A stretch of DNA of 64,000 bases, from NCBI RefSeq assembly GCF_000160575.1, contig NZ_GG697137.1:1-64000 (forward strand), written 5' to 3'. A program made the translations under genes and the position numbers. Origin of the DNA: Weissella paramesenteroides ATCC 33313. GTDB lineage: Bacteria; Bacillota; Bacilli; Lactobacillales; Lactobacillaceae. The notes beneath the pieces are model-generated. The model was not told the DNA's origin. It searched no databases and saw only the letters and a program-made list of their open reading frames with translations. Position 1 is the stretch's first letter; each line of letters starts with the position of its first letter. Below, in pieces: positions 44,587 to 53,874 of this stretch.

Positions 44587-45258
44587 TTACTTATCAGCCG
44601 TAATAAAATCTAAAATTTTAAACATGATTGCTCTATTGATATCAGGAACTGGTGTCTCTAAGATATCATCCGCTGTCTGGTTAAAAATTGATCCCTGAAT
44701 ATACGGAAAGTCATTAACCACCATTTCACGAACATTATCAGCTAGTGGTTCAAAATGAAATTGTAGTCCCACTACCCGATGGTTCATCACAAACCCTTGG
44801 TTTTTAACTGCATCACTAGAAAATAGTAATTCTGCCTCTTTAGGCACTTCAAACATTTCTTCATGCCAATGTAATGCCACTAATTCTTCAGGGATGTCAG
44901 GGATAATTTGACTCTGCCGATACACTGGCCCCCAACCAACTTCCTTGGCTGGCGCCTTTGAAATTGCGTAGCCTAGTGTCTTAGCGATTTGTTGTGCGCC
45001 ATAGCAGGCACCAAACATCGGTATGTCTTTGTTTAACAACTCCTGAATGAGTTCACGTTCTTGTTTGATCCATAACAAATCATCATTTGGACTCATTGGT
45101 CCGCCCAAAATAACTAACAAATCGGTTTCATCAACCGTTGGTAAATAGCCAAATTGATAGGGATGATAGATAAATGTTTGATGACCATTTGCTTGTGCCC
45201 AGTCCAAAATTGAACCAGGACCTTCATTAGGCGTATGTTGCAATATATTTATTCGCAT
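44587..45258 (-). CDS. Class I glutamine amidotransferase-like protein
   Basis: A 223-residue GATase1 domain resembling the GMP-synthase amidotransferase half. Catalytic residues are visible: Cys in MFGACYGAQQIA, His and Glu in GLQFHFEP. LVILGGPMSPND is the oxyanion strand. No synthetase partner adjoins. YfeJ-like members may hydrolyse gamma-glutamyl compounds. Start ATG 45258 after GGAAAGG. The leader may be structured (45282-45340). Confidence 0.87.
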   Translation of the reverse strand: MRINILQHTPNEGPGSILDWAQANGHQTFIYHPYQFGYLPTVDETDLLVILGGPMSPNDDLLWIKQERELIQELLNKDIPMFGACYGAQQIAKTLGYAISKAPAKEVGWGPVYRQSQIIPDIPEELVALHWHEEMFEVPKEAELLFSSDAVKNQGFVMNHRVVGLQFHFEPLADNVREMVVNDFPYIQGSIFNQTADDILETPVPDINRAIMFKILDFITADK

Positions 45259-45281
45259 AAAAACCTTTCCACACCAAAAAA

Positions 45282-45340
45282 GTGTCACCGGCAATTTGAT
45301 ATGGGTTTCGCCTGCAACTACCCGTGATATTGATTAATTA
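45282..45340 (-). other. Possible pseudoknotted 5' leader of the amidotransferase gene
   Basis: On the minus strand, GGGT pairs with ACCC and, interlaced, GGC(G)AA pairs with TTGCC; an outer TCAC / GTGA closes the element. A TATAAT lies just upstream. Stems are short (4-5 bp) and no known riboswitch consensus is matched. Confidence 0.3.
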
Positions 45341-45384
45341 TAACAATACTTTTAACTAGCTAACATTCAAATATGCATGAATCA

Positions 45385-45627
45385 TTATTTTTTCTGATAC
45401 TGACGTCGTCCATGTTGCTTATCTTTGGGTAATTCTTTAACATCTGGATAACGCCCCTGCCGGACTTGCCGCAAAAACTGATTACCAGCCATCACTTTGT
45501 CCCCGATATACAATTGGTCCCAATCTGACTCACCATACAAACTTGGCAACGAGAACTTTTCACCAGCATCAATCTTTTTTAGATTAGCATCAAAAACATC
45601 AAAAATTGGTTTCATATTTTCTTTCAT
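45385..45627 (-). CDS. Small DUF1413-like protein
   Basis: An 80-residue basic soluble protein: FSLPSLYGESDWDQLYIGDKV, then AGNQFLRQVRQGRYPDVKE. The W...L...G..F...V..G spacing is that of DUF1413 proteins of lactobacilli, function unknown. It has a good ribosome site (AAAGGGGG) and stands alone between oppA and the amidotransferase gene. Confidence 0.6.
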   Translation of the reverse strand: MKENMKPIFDVFDANLKKIDAGEKFSLPSLYGESDWDQLYIGDKVMAGNQFLRQVRQGRYPDVKELPKDKQHGRRQYQKK

Positions 45628-45838
45628 GACATCCCCCTTTAATAACGAATCATCGTACTACCTTTGATGTTATTATAGAACTTCATCTCCAAGTATTGTT
45701 TTTATTGCCCTTGCAACAATATCTGGATGTTCCCAGTGAATTTGATGACGACTAAATAAAACAAGGAAGAACCTGAAACAATTTCAAAGTCCTTCCTTTA
45801 CCTTTTATTTTTTTATATCTATCTCTAGCTCATTTATT

Positions 45839-47644
45839 CTACTTCAATTTTGAAGAAGTCAATGTCAAATTATTCCAGAAATAATTGTTTCCATTACTCA
45901 AATCAAAGCCTTTCACACGCTTGTTAACAGGTACCCATTGGTAACTATTATCTGAAGCAACGTAAGCAGCTTGATCATTCATATAGTCTTGCCACTCCTT
46001 GAACTTATCGGTACGATATTTATCATTCCAAGCCTTCTCACTGTTCAAGTCATTAATCAACTGCGTATTTTTCTTCGTAACAAAGTGACCCATGTTAAAC
46101 GGTGCATCTGCGCCATATAGTTGTGTTGGTGTTGGTTCAGAAGACAAACTCCAGGCAGCAGCAAAGATATCAATTTTGTTTTGCTTTGGCTTTTGCAAAG
46201 TATCATAGAAACTATTCATTTCCATTTCCTTACCAGTAGCCATCTTGACGTTCAAACCGATCTTACGCCAACGTTGCAAGTAATCTTGATAAGTTGCGTG
46301 ACTTGTAGAACTACCCTTCATAGCACCAAAGTAAATAACCAACTTCTTACCATTTGGTTGTGTACGCCACTTACCATCTTTCTTATATCCAGCCTTATCA
46401 AGTAACTTAGCTGCTTTCTTTGGACTGTATGGGAATCCCTTAGCCGATTGGTCAGAATACTTATCAAAGATTGGTGGAATCAAAGTCTTGGCACGCCATC
46501 TAACACCATTTCCGAATTTCTCATTTATGGCATCTTCATTAATCGCGTACATCATTGCTTGCCGTAGATTCTTATTTGCCATCTTAGACTTAGGGTCCAT
46601 CACGTTAACTTGTTTCTTTGTGTCATATTCACCAACGTTAAATCCAAAATAGTTGTATCCTAGATCAGGATGACCAACAATCTTGTAATTCTTGAGATTT
46701 TTCAGATTCTTATAGCTGGTACCACGCATAACACCTGCTGGTGTGGTAAAGTCATACTTTTTGGTTTGGATGGCTTTATCAATACTATTAGATGAAACAA
46801 CATTGATCGTGATGTGCTTAATCTTTGGTGCCTTGCCCCAATAGTACTTATTTGGAGACCAACTGGTCGACTCTCCTTCAACGACCTTATCCAACTTATA
46901 TGGGCCAACGAAGACTGGATTCTTTCGAACCTGGTCAGAAGCTGCTAGTTTATCAATAGCAACACCCTTATATAGGTGGTATGGTGCGACAGTCCCCCAA
47001 ACAAAGGAGTTACCAGCAAATTTCATACTTGGTGACAATGAATTGTACTTAATGACAACCGTCTTACCATTTTCACCATCAGGATAACTGAAACCAGAAA
47101 TCGTTGAAGCCTTTCCTGAATGATAATCAGCCATGCCTTCAATTCGCTCAAAATCAGCTGAATATTGTGATGATGTTGACTTAGGATTAGCAATAATTTC
47201 ATATGGGTACTCAACATCACGGGCAACAACTGGTTGTCCATCAGACCATTTGGCATTATCACGAATAGTAATCGTAACTGTATTATTCTGTCGATCTAAT
47301 TTCTGATTAGCTAACCCACCATCAATTATTTTAAAATTATCATCCACATTAAACAAAGTACTATTTCCACCCGGACTGAATACGTTAGAATCTTCTTGAT
47401 TATCTGCAAGTGTTGGCTCTGTAATTCCCTTAAAGGGTGAATCATTTGGTTCAGCTACCTTTAAAGTACTCTCATTATTTGCCTTCGTACTTTCCTTAGC
47501 ACTATTCTTAAATGTGTCGGATAGTTTTGCCCTTTTCGTAGCCGCTGAAACTGTGGTTGTATTATCGATACTGAAAGTAGCTAACGATACGGCGGCCAAA
47601 ACAGCCGCTGATGATACAGCCCATTTTTTACTGGTCTTGTTCAT
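45839..47644 (-). CDS. oppA: Oligopeptide ABC transporter substrate-binding protein lacking a lipobox
   Basis: SBP family 5 protein of 601 residues that delivers peptides to the OppBCDF importer. Typical segments are IRDNAKWSDGQPVVARDVEY, NLRQAMMYAINEDAI and KNYKIVGHPDLGYNYFGFN. The signal peptide (KTSKKWAVSSAAVLAAVSLA, then TVSAATK) ends in an AxA-type site. There is no cysteine anywhere in the protein, so it cannot be a lipoprotein. The ATG at 47644 is preceded by GGGGAAAG; a TTG eight codons upstream also stays cysteine-free. It is the last gene of the opp operon, about 118 bp after oppC. Confidence 0.88.
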   Translation of the reverse strand: MNKTSKKWAVSSAAVLAAVSLATFSIDNTTTVSAATKRAKLSDTFKNSAKESTKANNESTLKVAEPNDSPFKGITEPTLADNQEDSNVFSPGGNSTLFNVDDNFKIIDGGLANQKLDRQNNTVTITIRDNAKWSDGQPVVARDVEYPYEIIANPKSTSSQYSADFERIEGMADYHSGKASTISGFSYPDGENGKTVVIKYNSLSPSMKFAGNSFVWGTVAPYHLYKGVAIDKLAASDQVRKNPVFVGPYKLDKVVEGESTSWSPNKYYWGKAPKIKHITINVVSSNSIDKAIQTKKYDFTTPAGVMRGTSYKNLKNLKNYKIVGHPDLGYNYFGFNVGEYDTKKQVNVMDPKSKMANKNLRQAMMYAINEDAINEKFGNGVRWRAKTLIPPIFDKYSDQSAKGFPYSPKKAAKLLDKAGYKKDGKWRTQPNGKKLVIYFGAMKGSSTSHATYQDYLQRWRKIGLNVKMATGKEMEMNSFYDTLQKPKQNKIDIFAAAWSLSSEPTPTQLYGADAPFNMGHFVTKKNTQLINDLNSEKAWNDKYRTDKFKEWQDYMNDQAAYVASDNSYQWVPVNKRVKGFDLSNGNNYFWNNLTLTSSKLK

Positions 47645-47762
47645 ACGCTTTCCCCATTTCTTTTTCAACTCATGAAATCACCTAATATAACGACGACTTT
47701 AATTAATATTTATCACCTGATACACCACCACCCTATATGTTTTAAAGATTCCCTGTAACATG

Positions 47763-48707
47763 TTATTTAGCTGCCCGACGTTGTGATGCATTTGCAGCTC
47801 GGCTCATCACTTGACCGATATAACTAATTGACAGACACAAAATTATGATTTCGATTGCTGCTGGTAACCATGTCCACCAGTATTGTGTAATATTATTGGG
47901 ATCATTCGCATTCGCAATCAAAGTACCTAATGATGGAATGTTTGATGGTAACCCAAATCCCAAATATGATAGTCCAGTCTCAACACCAATATTTTCAGCA
48001 AATGACAAAGTCGTATCAACAATAATCAATGAAGAAATGTTAGGCATAATTTCTCTAAAAATGATTTTCCAAGCACTAGTTCCAGAAGTAATTGATGCAG
48101 ATACATAATCTTTCTTGCTTTCCGCCAACGTGCGAGATCGAATCAATCGTGATGTTCCCATCCAATAAAATAATGAGAATATTAATGTCAATGTGACTGA
48201 ATTATAGTTATCAATAATGGTGACAAGTACAATAATCATCATGGTCATAGGAAGCATCATCATGAAGTCATAAACACGCTGCATCCCCCAATCAATGTAA
48301 CCACCAAAATACCCAGAAATTAAGCCCCAAGCAATACCAAAAGTTGATGATATAACCGTCAACCCAATCGCGATACCAATCGAATTACGCGACCCAACAA
48401 TTAATTGCATCGCAATTGATCGTCCATTAGCATCTGCACCTAGTAACAAGCCCTCATGTCCAGGTGGTGTTAAGTACGCCATGATGTTAGTTGTCATCAT
48501 CTTGTCACTATTAATAAATAGTGGTGCAATCATGACAAATAATATGAACCCAACCACAATAATCAACGCGATTAACGCTGGCCGATCCGCCTTAAATTCG
48601 TTCCACAAAATCTTCGTTGATGAAGGGGCCGCTTCTTGCTTGGCTTCAGCAGTCAAACGTTGCAATTCTTGAGGTGATATTTCAGTCACTCTACTCGTTG
48701 ATGCCAT
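47763..48707 (-). CDS. oppC: Oligopeptide ABC transporter permease OppC
   Basis: A 314-residue inner permease of the Opp/Dpp importer. An N-terminal cytoplasmic stretch precedes TM1 (about 46-66, LIALIIVVGFILFVMIA). A DppC-type core with GRSIAMQLIVGSRNSIGIAIG and the EAA loop motif (ASITSGTSAWKIIFREIMPN) contacts the ATPases. ATG 48707 is preceded by AAAGGGGG. The oppB stop lies 16 bp upstream. Confidence 0.93.
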   Translation of the reverse strand: MASTSRVTEISPQELQRLTAEAKQEAAPSSTKILWNEFKADRPALIALIIVVGFILFVMIAPLFINSDKMMTTNIMAYLTPPGHEGLLLGADANGRSIAMQLIVGSRNSIGIAIGLTVISSTFGIAWGLISGYFGGYIDWGMQRVYDFMMMLPMTMMIIVLVTIIDNYNSVTLTLIFSLFYWMGTSRLIRSRTLAESKKDYVSASITSGTSAWKIIFREIMPNISSLIIVDTTLSFAENIGVETGLSYLGFGLPSNIPSLGTLIANANDPNNITQYWWTWLPAAIEIIILCLSISYIGQVMSRAANASQRRAAK

Positions 48708-48723
48708 TTCATATGCCCCCTTT

Positions 48724-49680
48724 CTAACTGATTCGAATCCGTGGATCCACAATACTCAAAATAATATCTGATAATAATGTTCCTAGTAAGTTCAAAATAC
48801 CAAACAACAATACCAGTGCCGTAATAACGGTATAATCACGGTAACTAATTGAATCAATAAATAACATGCCCATACCTGGATAAGAGAAGATTGTTTCAGT
48901 AAAAATTGATCCATTCAATAATCCGGTAATTGAATAGCCACCAAATGCAGCAATCGGTAAGAGGGAATTGCGGAAAATATGGTGCCGATAAATCGCTTTA
49001 CTTGGCACCCCCTTTGACCGTGCCGTTCTAACATAATCAGAATGCTTAGCATCAATAACCTCAGAACGCATATACTGCACAATATTCACGGTTCCAAATA
49101 ATGCGCCTAATAATCCTGGCAATAAAATGTGGAAGAAGCGTGAGCCTAAGGTACCAAACCCTTCAGCATTTGCGGAAACCGATCCCGTTGTTGGAAACCA
49201 ATTTAAGACGTAACCGAAAATCCACAATCCAATGACTAAAATAACGAAAAATGGAATACAGTAAGTCACGTAGGTATACACTCGAATAATTGTGTCTGGT
49301 AACTTACCTTCATGTTTTCCTGCATATAAACCAAGTGGCAGAGCAATTAAATAGGTTAATACCATGGTAAACAATGATAACCACAACGTGTTGATGGCTC
49401 GTTCACCAATCAAATTAGAAACTGCCTCATGATACTGATAACTTTGCCCCAAATCACCATGGAATAAATGAACCACCCAATTCCAATACTGTTGATACCA
49501 TGGGTCATAGAGACCATTAATTTGTTTCAAATGTTCAATTTGAGTTGCACTTGATCGCGGATTGATTGAACCTGTAAATGGATCACCTGGCATCGCCTTA
49601 GCTAACAAAAATACCAACATACTTAGCAAAATGACTTCGGGAATCATGATTAAAATTCTTCGAAAAATTGTTTTCCACAT
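48724..49680 (-). CDS. oppB: Oligopeptide ABC transporter permease OppB
   Basis: A 318-residue permease. TM1 is at about 9-30, followed by the OppB/DppB signature MPGDPFTG and a six-helix core. The EAA loop reads TARSKGVPSKAIYRHHIFRNSLLP, and GSIFTETIFSYPGMGMLFIDS is typical of the family. The start follows oppF closely (7 bp), with a GGGGTGA ribosome site. Confidence 0.94.
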   Translation of the reverse strand: MWKTIFRRILIMIPEVILLSMLVFLLAKAMPGDPFTGSINPRSSATQIEHLKQINGLYDPWYQQYWNWVVHLFHGDLGQSYQYHEAVSNLIGERAINTLWLSLFTMVLTYLIALPLGLYAGKHEGKLPDTIIRVYTYVTYCIPFFVILVIGLWIFGYVLNWFPTTGSVSANAEGFGTLGSRFFHILLPGLLGALFGTVNIVQYMRSEVIDAKHSDYVRTARSKGVPSKAIYRHHIFRNSLLPIAAFGGYSITGLLNGSIFTETIFSYPGMGMLFIDSISYRDYTVITALVLLFGILNLLGTLLSDIILSIVDPRIRIS

Positions 49681-49686
49681 TAACCA

Positions 49687-50634
49687 TCACCCCTTTGCTA
49701 GCTTTTCTTCTGGCAATGCCACAAAATGCGTTGGTGACACTTGAATTAGTGGATACGCCAAGCCGTCTTTATCATAATATTGACTTGATTGTTCTTGATA
49801 AATTTTTTCAATTTCTTTCCGTTGCTGCTGTCGTTCCTTACGATGTGCCACATCTACTTCAGGAATTGCTGCTAATAGTCGCTTAGTATAAATGTGCATC
49901 GGATGTTCATAGATATCTTCACGTGTCCCTACTTCAACCAAACGTCCCTTATTCATAATGGCAATATTCTGACACATATGACGAACGACACCTAGGTCGT
50001 GTGAGATAAATAAATAAGAAATCCCAAATTCACGTTGAATTTTTTTCATGAAATTCAACACTTGTGCTTGAACGGATAAATCCAACGCAGAAACTGGCTC
50101 ATCTGCAATGATTAGCTTTGGATTAGTTGCCACTGCACGTGCAATGCCAATACGTTGCCGTTGACCACCTGAAAATTGATGTGGATACTTATACAGTGAC
50201 TCTGGATTCAAACCAACCGTATCTAATAGTTGTAAAACACGAATTTTTTCATCTTCAGCTGACAAGTGTTGAAAATTTCGTAATGGTTCAGCAATAATAT
50301 CTAACACTCTTTTTCGGGGATTTAAACTAGATAACGAATCTTGGAAAATCATCTGAACATTCTGGTTATATTTTATATTGCGGCGGGCGCTACCTTTCGT
50401 AATATCGACTCCTTCATAAAGAATCGATCCTGATGTTACATTTTCTAGACCCACAACTGACTTACCCGTTGTTGATTTTCCTGAACCAGACTCACCAACT
50501 AATCCGTAGGTTTCACCAGCCTCAATATTAAAATTGATGCCATCTACAGCCTTAACCTGATCGGTCACTCGATTCAAAAAACCTGAACGAATTGGGTAAT
50601 GGACTTTTAAATTTTTGATTTCAATTAAACTCAT
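49687..50634 (-). CDS. oppF: Oligopeptide ABC transporter ATPase OppF
   Basis: A 315-residue ATPase with Walker A GESGSGKSTTGK (about 45-56), Q-loop MIFQDSLSSLNP, signature FSGGQRQRIGIARA, Walker B LIIADEPVSALD and H-loop FISHDLG. The C-terminal Opp/Dpp extension differs from relatives: it ends in a Gln/Glu-rich helix and YPLIQVSPTHFVALPEEK. Its ATG overlaps the oppD stop by 4 nt (ATGA arrangement). Confidence 0.94.
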   Translation of the reverse strand: MSLIEIKNLKVHYPIRSGFLNRVTDQVKAVDGINFNIEAGETYGLVGESGSGKSTTGKSVVGLENVTSGSILYEGVDITKGSARRNIKYNQNVQMIFQDSLSSLNPRKRVLDIIAEPLRNFQHLSAEDEKIRVLQLLDTVGLNPESLYKYPHQFSGGQRQRIGIARAVATNPKLIIADEPVSALDLSVQAQVLNFMKKIQREFGISYLFISHDLGVVRHMCQNIAIMNKGRLVEVGTREDIYEHPMHIYTKRLLAAIPEVDVAHRKERQQQRKEIEKIYQEQSSQYYDKDGLAYPLIQVSPTHFVALPEEKLAKG

Positions 50635-51656
50635 ACCCGACTCTCCCCCAAGCTTTTAAAATAAAATTCTTTATAACACGTGCACCTAACCTGATGCCCG
50701 GGTACAATTTCATGCATTGTGGGATTCTCTTCATGAGCCTCTGCTGAAATCCAAGGAATTCGTGCCGCAAAACGATCACCTGTCTGAGGCATGCGTTCAA
50801 TAGATGGCACACTTCCTTGAATAACATACAAGTCGTCATTATCGACATCTTGATCCCCTTGTGGCATCGAACGTAGTAGCGACCTTGTATATGGATGACG
50901 TGGGTCACCAAATACTTGTTCCGTTGTACCACGTTCAACAATTTCACCGGCATACATCACCGCAACTTCATCCGCTGTTTCGGCTACAACCCCTAAATCA
51001 TGAGTAATCAAAATAATTCCTGCATGATTTTCGCGTTGAATCCCCCGCAAAACATCTAATATCTGTACTTGAATCGTAACATCTAAAGCGGTCGTTGGTT
51101 CATCTGCAATGATGATATCTGGTTTACAAGCAATCGCAATGGCAATAATTACTCGCTGGCGCATACCACCAGAAAGTTCATGCGGAAATTGATTCGCCGT
51201 TCGTTCTGGATTAACAATGCCTACTTGATCTAATAATTCAATGACACGATCATGTTTCTCTTTGGCTGTCATTTCCGTATGATAATCCAATACTTCCTTA
51301 ATTTGATCCTCAATTCGCTTCAAAGGATTTAAAGCTGATAGCGGATCTTGAAAAATCATTCCAATCTTAGCGCCACGTACTTCGTTTAAGCCTTTTTCGT
51401 CAAATTGTAATAAATCCCGCCCTTCAAATAAGACTTGCCCTGAAATATGGGTTACATCTGGATTATGCAGCCCCATGATAGTTGTCGCCAATGTACTCTT
51501 TCCACACCCAGACTCACCAACAATTGCTAATATTTCATCTTTTTTTACTTCTAAATTTACGTGCGACACCGCATCATAGTACTGCCCACTAATTTTAAAA
51601 GATGTCGAAACATCATTTAGTTCTAGCAACACATTGTCTTCAACCAATCTACTCAC
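50631..51656 (-). CDS. oppD: Oligopeptide ABC transporter ATPase OppD
   Basis: A 341-residue ATPase, first gene of the opp operon. Walker [13 protein letters not shown], signature [16 protein letters not shown], Walker [14 protein letters not shown]-loop LITHDLG. The C-terminal domain of this family often holds four iron-sulphur cysteines; here only RCTCY near the end remains of that pattern. A promoter lies 55-85 bp upstream. Confidence 0.94.
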   Translation of the reverse strand: MSRLVEDNVLLELNDVSTSFKISGQYYDAVSHVNLEVKKDEILAIVGESGCGKSTLATTIMGLHNPDVTHISGQVLFEGRDLLQFDEKGLNEVRGAKIGMIFQDPLSALNPLKRIEDQIKEVLDYHTEMTAKEKHDRVIELLDQVGIVNPERTANQFPHELSGGMRQRVIIAIAIACKPDIIIADEPTTALDVTIQVQILDVLRGIQRENHAGIILITHDLGVVAETADEVAVMYAGEIVERGTTEQVFGDPRHPYTRSLLRSMPQGDQDVDNDDLYVIQGSVPSIERMPQTGDRFAARIPWISAEAHEENPTMHEIVPGHQVRCTCYKEFYFKSLGESRV

Positions 51657-51710
51657 CTCATATCATCGCGACATAACATCCTCTGCTTAAATTTATCATA
51701 TTTTTTTAAT

Positions 51711-51739
51711 ATTATAATAAACTGACCGCAATACTTCAA
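51711..51739 (-). promoter_or_regulatory. Promoter of the opp operon
   Basis: On the minus strand, -35 TTGAAG (51739-51734) and -10 TATAAT (51716-51711) are 17 bp apart. They lie about 55 bp before the oppD start. Confidence 0.7.
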
Positions 51740-51806
51740 GTTATCTTTTAATTTTTCTATAATCTTATTGTAATTTATAGGTGAATTGTTCGTGTTTAGT
51801 GCATAT

Positions 51807-51842
51807 AAAAAAACATCATATCAGCACTTATTGATATGATGC
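51807..51842 (-). terminator. Hairpin with T-run upstream of the opp promoter
   Basis: The perfect 10-bp stem catcatatca / tgatatgatg is followed by TTTTTTT on the minus strand. It lies upstream of the opp promoter between two divergent genes, so it would end a separate minus-strand transcript that starts before 51843. No ORF explains it. Confidence 0.55.
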
Positions 51843-51950
51843 CATTTAAAATGATATACATTTTTCAAGACGATTATTAATGTGAAATTCCCAAATTTCC
51901 CCGCTTTTTTTGTAGTATACTAACCTTAATTTGAATGATTGGGGCAGATT

Positions 51951-52853
51951 ATGGCAAAAAATAAAGGGCTATTTTTTATCATCGTTGGCGGCATACTATG
52001 GGGTGCATCCGGGACTTGCGCACAAATACTTTTACATGATACTGGTCTTTCGACATACTGGTTAACTGGCATGCGACTATTATGTGCGGGTATTTTATTA
52101 TTAATTTACAGTTATCTACATACACATCAAAGTATTTTCACCATTTGGCGGTCACCTAAGATGGCCAGTCAATTACTCATTTTTTCTTTTATTGGCATGC
52201 TTCCCTCACAGCTAGCTTACTTTATGGCTATTAAATATGGTAACGCTGCTACTGGGACGATTCTACAATTCTTAGGGCCAATTTTTATTTTACTATTTTT
52301 AATTATACGTTGGCGCCTAAAGCCTTCTCGTACAGATATCCTATCTGTCCTACTGGCATTTTTAGGCACTTTCCTGCTGGTAACACAAGGTAATATTACC
52401 CAACTAGCGCTTTCAATCAGTGCCATTGTTTGGGGAATTTTATCAGGGTTAAGCCAAGCATTTTATAAAATTCTGCCCGGTAAATTATTGAAAAGCTATG
52501 CGACAGAATTAATAACTGGTTGGGCGATGCTTTTAGGAAGTATTCCTTTCCTACCATTGTTAACGTCTCATGCAATGCCAACATTTTCGCTTAATTCTTG
52601 GCTTGAAATTATCTTCATCATTGTGTTTGGAACAGCCATTGCTTATCTCTTTTATCTATCCAGTCTAAATTATTTAAAACCCACGACAACGAGTATGCTA
52701 AGTGCTTTTGAACCGCTAACTGCCACTTTTCTTGCAGTGGTATTCTTAGGTACGCCCTTTAATCTGGTTCAAATACTCGGCGGTGTATTAATTATTGGTG
52801 TCACATTCCTACAGGCATTATCTGCCAGAAAACCAATAAATGATCATTCATAG
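51951..52853 (+). CDS. EamA/DMT-family transporter
   Basis: A 300-residue drug/metabolite transporter with ten predicted TM helices in two EamA repeats (GGILWGASGTCAQILL near the N-terminus; AIVWGILSGLSQAFYKI at mid-protein; SAFEPLTATFLAVVFLGTP). Substrate unknown, probably export of an amino acid or metabolite. The start is the ATG at 51951 after GGGGCAG, with a TATACT -10 about 30 nt upstream. It converges end-to-end with the next gene with no terminator between them. Confidence 0.88.
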   Translation: MAKNKGLFFIIVGGILWGASGTCAQILLHDTGLSTYWLTGMRLLCAGILLLIYSYLHTHQSIFTIWRSPKMASQLLIFSFIGMLPSQLAYFMAIKYGNAATGTILQFLGPIFILLFLIIRWRLKPSRTDILSVLLAFLGTFLLVTQGNITQLALSISAIVWGILSGLSQAFYKILPGKLLKSYATELITGWAMLLGSIPFLPLLTSHAMPTFSLNSWLEIIFIIVFGTAIAYLFYLSSLNYLKPTTTSMLSAFEPLTATFLAVVFLGTPFNLVQILGGVLIIGVTFLQALSARKPINDHS

Positions 52854-53315
52854 TTAAATTTCTTTCTCCATCACAATATCTGTTGCATGCAATCCTAGTT
52901 TTTCATAAACATGGATTGCTCTTTTATTGTGTCCAAATACATGTAACCGTAAATATTTATAACCGTATTGCTTCATTTTTTCGGTCGCTAATTCTAATGT
53001 TTGCGTCCCTAATCCTTGATTTTGGAAGTCAGGATAAATATTAATGTCATAAACAAATGCAATCTCATCATTTCCACGATAAGCTGCTAACCAAATATAT
53101 CCTTTAACCTGAACATCCTCTTCAACCATATAAAAATAATTTTTCTCTGTTTCTAAACCATTTGGTAGTAATGTTTGATATTCATTTTGAGCCAATGTAG
53201 TCGCCTTAGATAGAGAGATTTTTTCTGCCTTCACCTTTTCTGCAGCATACGATCGCATACCTTGCTGTAGATATGTCTGAAATTCATCTGCAGTCATTAT
53301 ACGTAATTTAGCCAT
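52854..53315 (-). CDS. GNAT-family N-acetyltransferase
   Basis: A 153-residue GNAT. The acetyl-CoA loop is FQNQGLGTQTLELA (about 97-110) after VYDINIYPD, and KRAIHVYEKLGLHATDIVMEKEI closes the fold. It begins 9 bp after the prdX-like stop. Substrate unknown. Its stop codon abuts the stop of the convergent EamA gene. Confidence 0.87.
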   Translation of the reverse strand: MAKLRIMTADEFQTYLQQGMRSYAAEKVKAEKISLSKATTLAQNEYQTLLPNGLETEKNYFYMVEEDVQVKGYIWLAAYRGNDEIAFVYDINIYPDFQNQGLGTQTLELATEKMKQYGYKYLRLHVFGHNKRAIHVYEKLGLHATDIVMEKEI

Positions 53316-53324
53316 CCTGTCCCC

Positions 53325-53825
53325 CTAATCTAAATCAACAATCATCATTTGATGATGTGAATATTTTATAATTTTTAATAAATCCTCATACGTTACAAAA
53401 ACAGTTGCTGTATTACTATTAGGATGAATACCAATACTATCAACTTTTTGTAACTCTTTATCCAACAACACCGTCACTTGATTTTGTTCATCATGTGGTA
53501 AGCCAAGTGGTGTAACAAAACCTGGTTTTAAACCTAAAACATCCGCCAAATCCATTTCGTTTGCAAAGCCTAATTTACTCCGACTCAATTGCAATTGTGG
53601 TGCCAATGTCTTAAAGTCAACTTTCTTCTGTCCAACAACGATACAGAGAAAGAATTCATTTGTTTTTCTTTTTTTAAGGAAAAGATTTTTTATCACGACA
53701 TCATTTGGCAAATCTAATTGGTTAGCTTCTGCCATTGTCCAAACAGCTTCATGCTTGACTTCATTATAGGGAATAGCATTTTGTTGCAGAAAATCAATTG
53801 CTTCTTCGTATGCAGATAGAGTCAT
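53325..53825 (-). CDS. Prolyl-tRNA deacylase-like protein (PrdX/YbaK superfamily)
   Basis: A 166-residue trans-editing protein resembling ProXp-ala/PrdX, which removes alanine from tRNA-Pro. Diagnostic stretches are IKNLFLKKRKTNEFFLCIVVGQKKVDFK and LKPGFVTPLGLPHDEQNQVTVLLDKEL. The start is the ATG at 53825 after AAAGGGGGAG. Flanked on both sides by GNAT genes on the same strand, probably one transcript. Confidence 0.87.
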   Translation of the reverse strand: MTLSAYEEAIDFLQQNAIPYNEVKHEAVWTMAEANQLDLPNDVVIKNLFLKKRKTNEFFLCIVVGQKKVDFKTLAPQLQLSRSKLGFANEMDLADVLGLKPGFVTPLGLPHDEQNQVTVLLDKELQKVDSIGIHPNSNTATVFVTYEDLLKIIKYSHHQMMIVDLD

Positions 53826-53874
53826 CGTCTCCCCCTTTCTCCGGTACAACTAGCAAATATCAAAAATTATGCAT

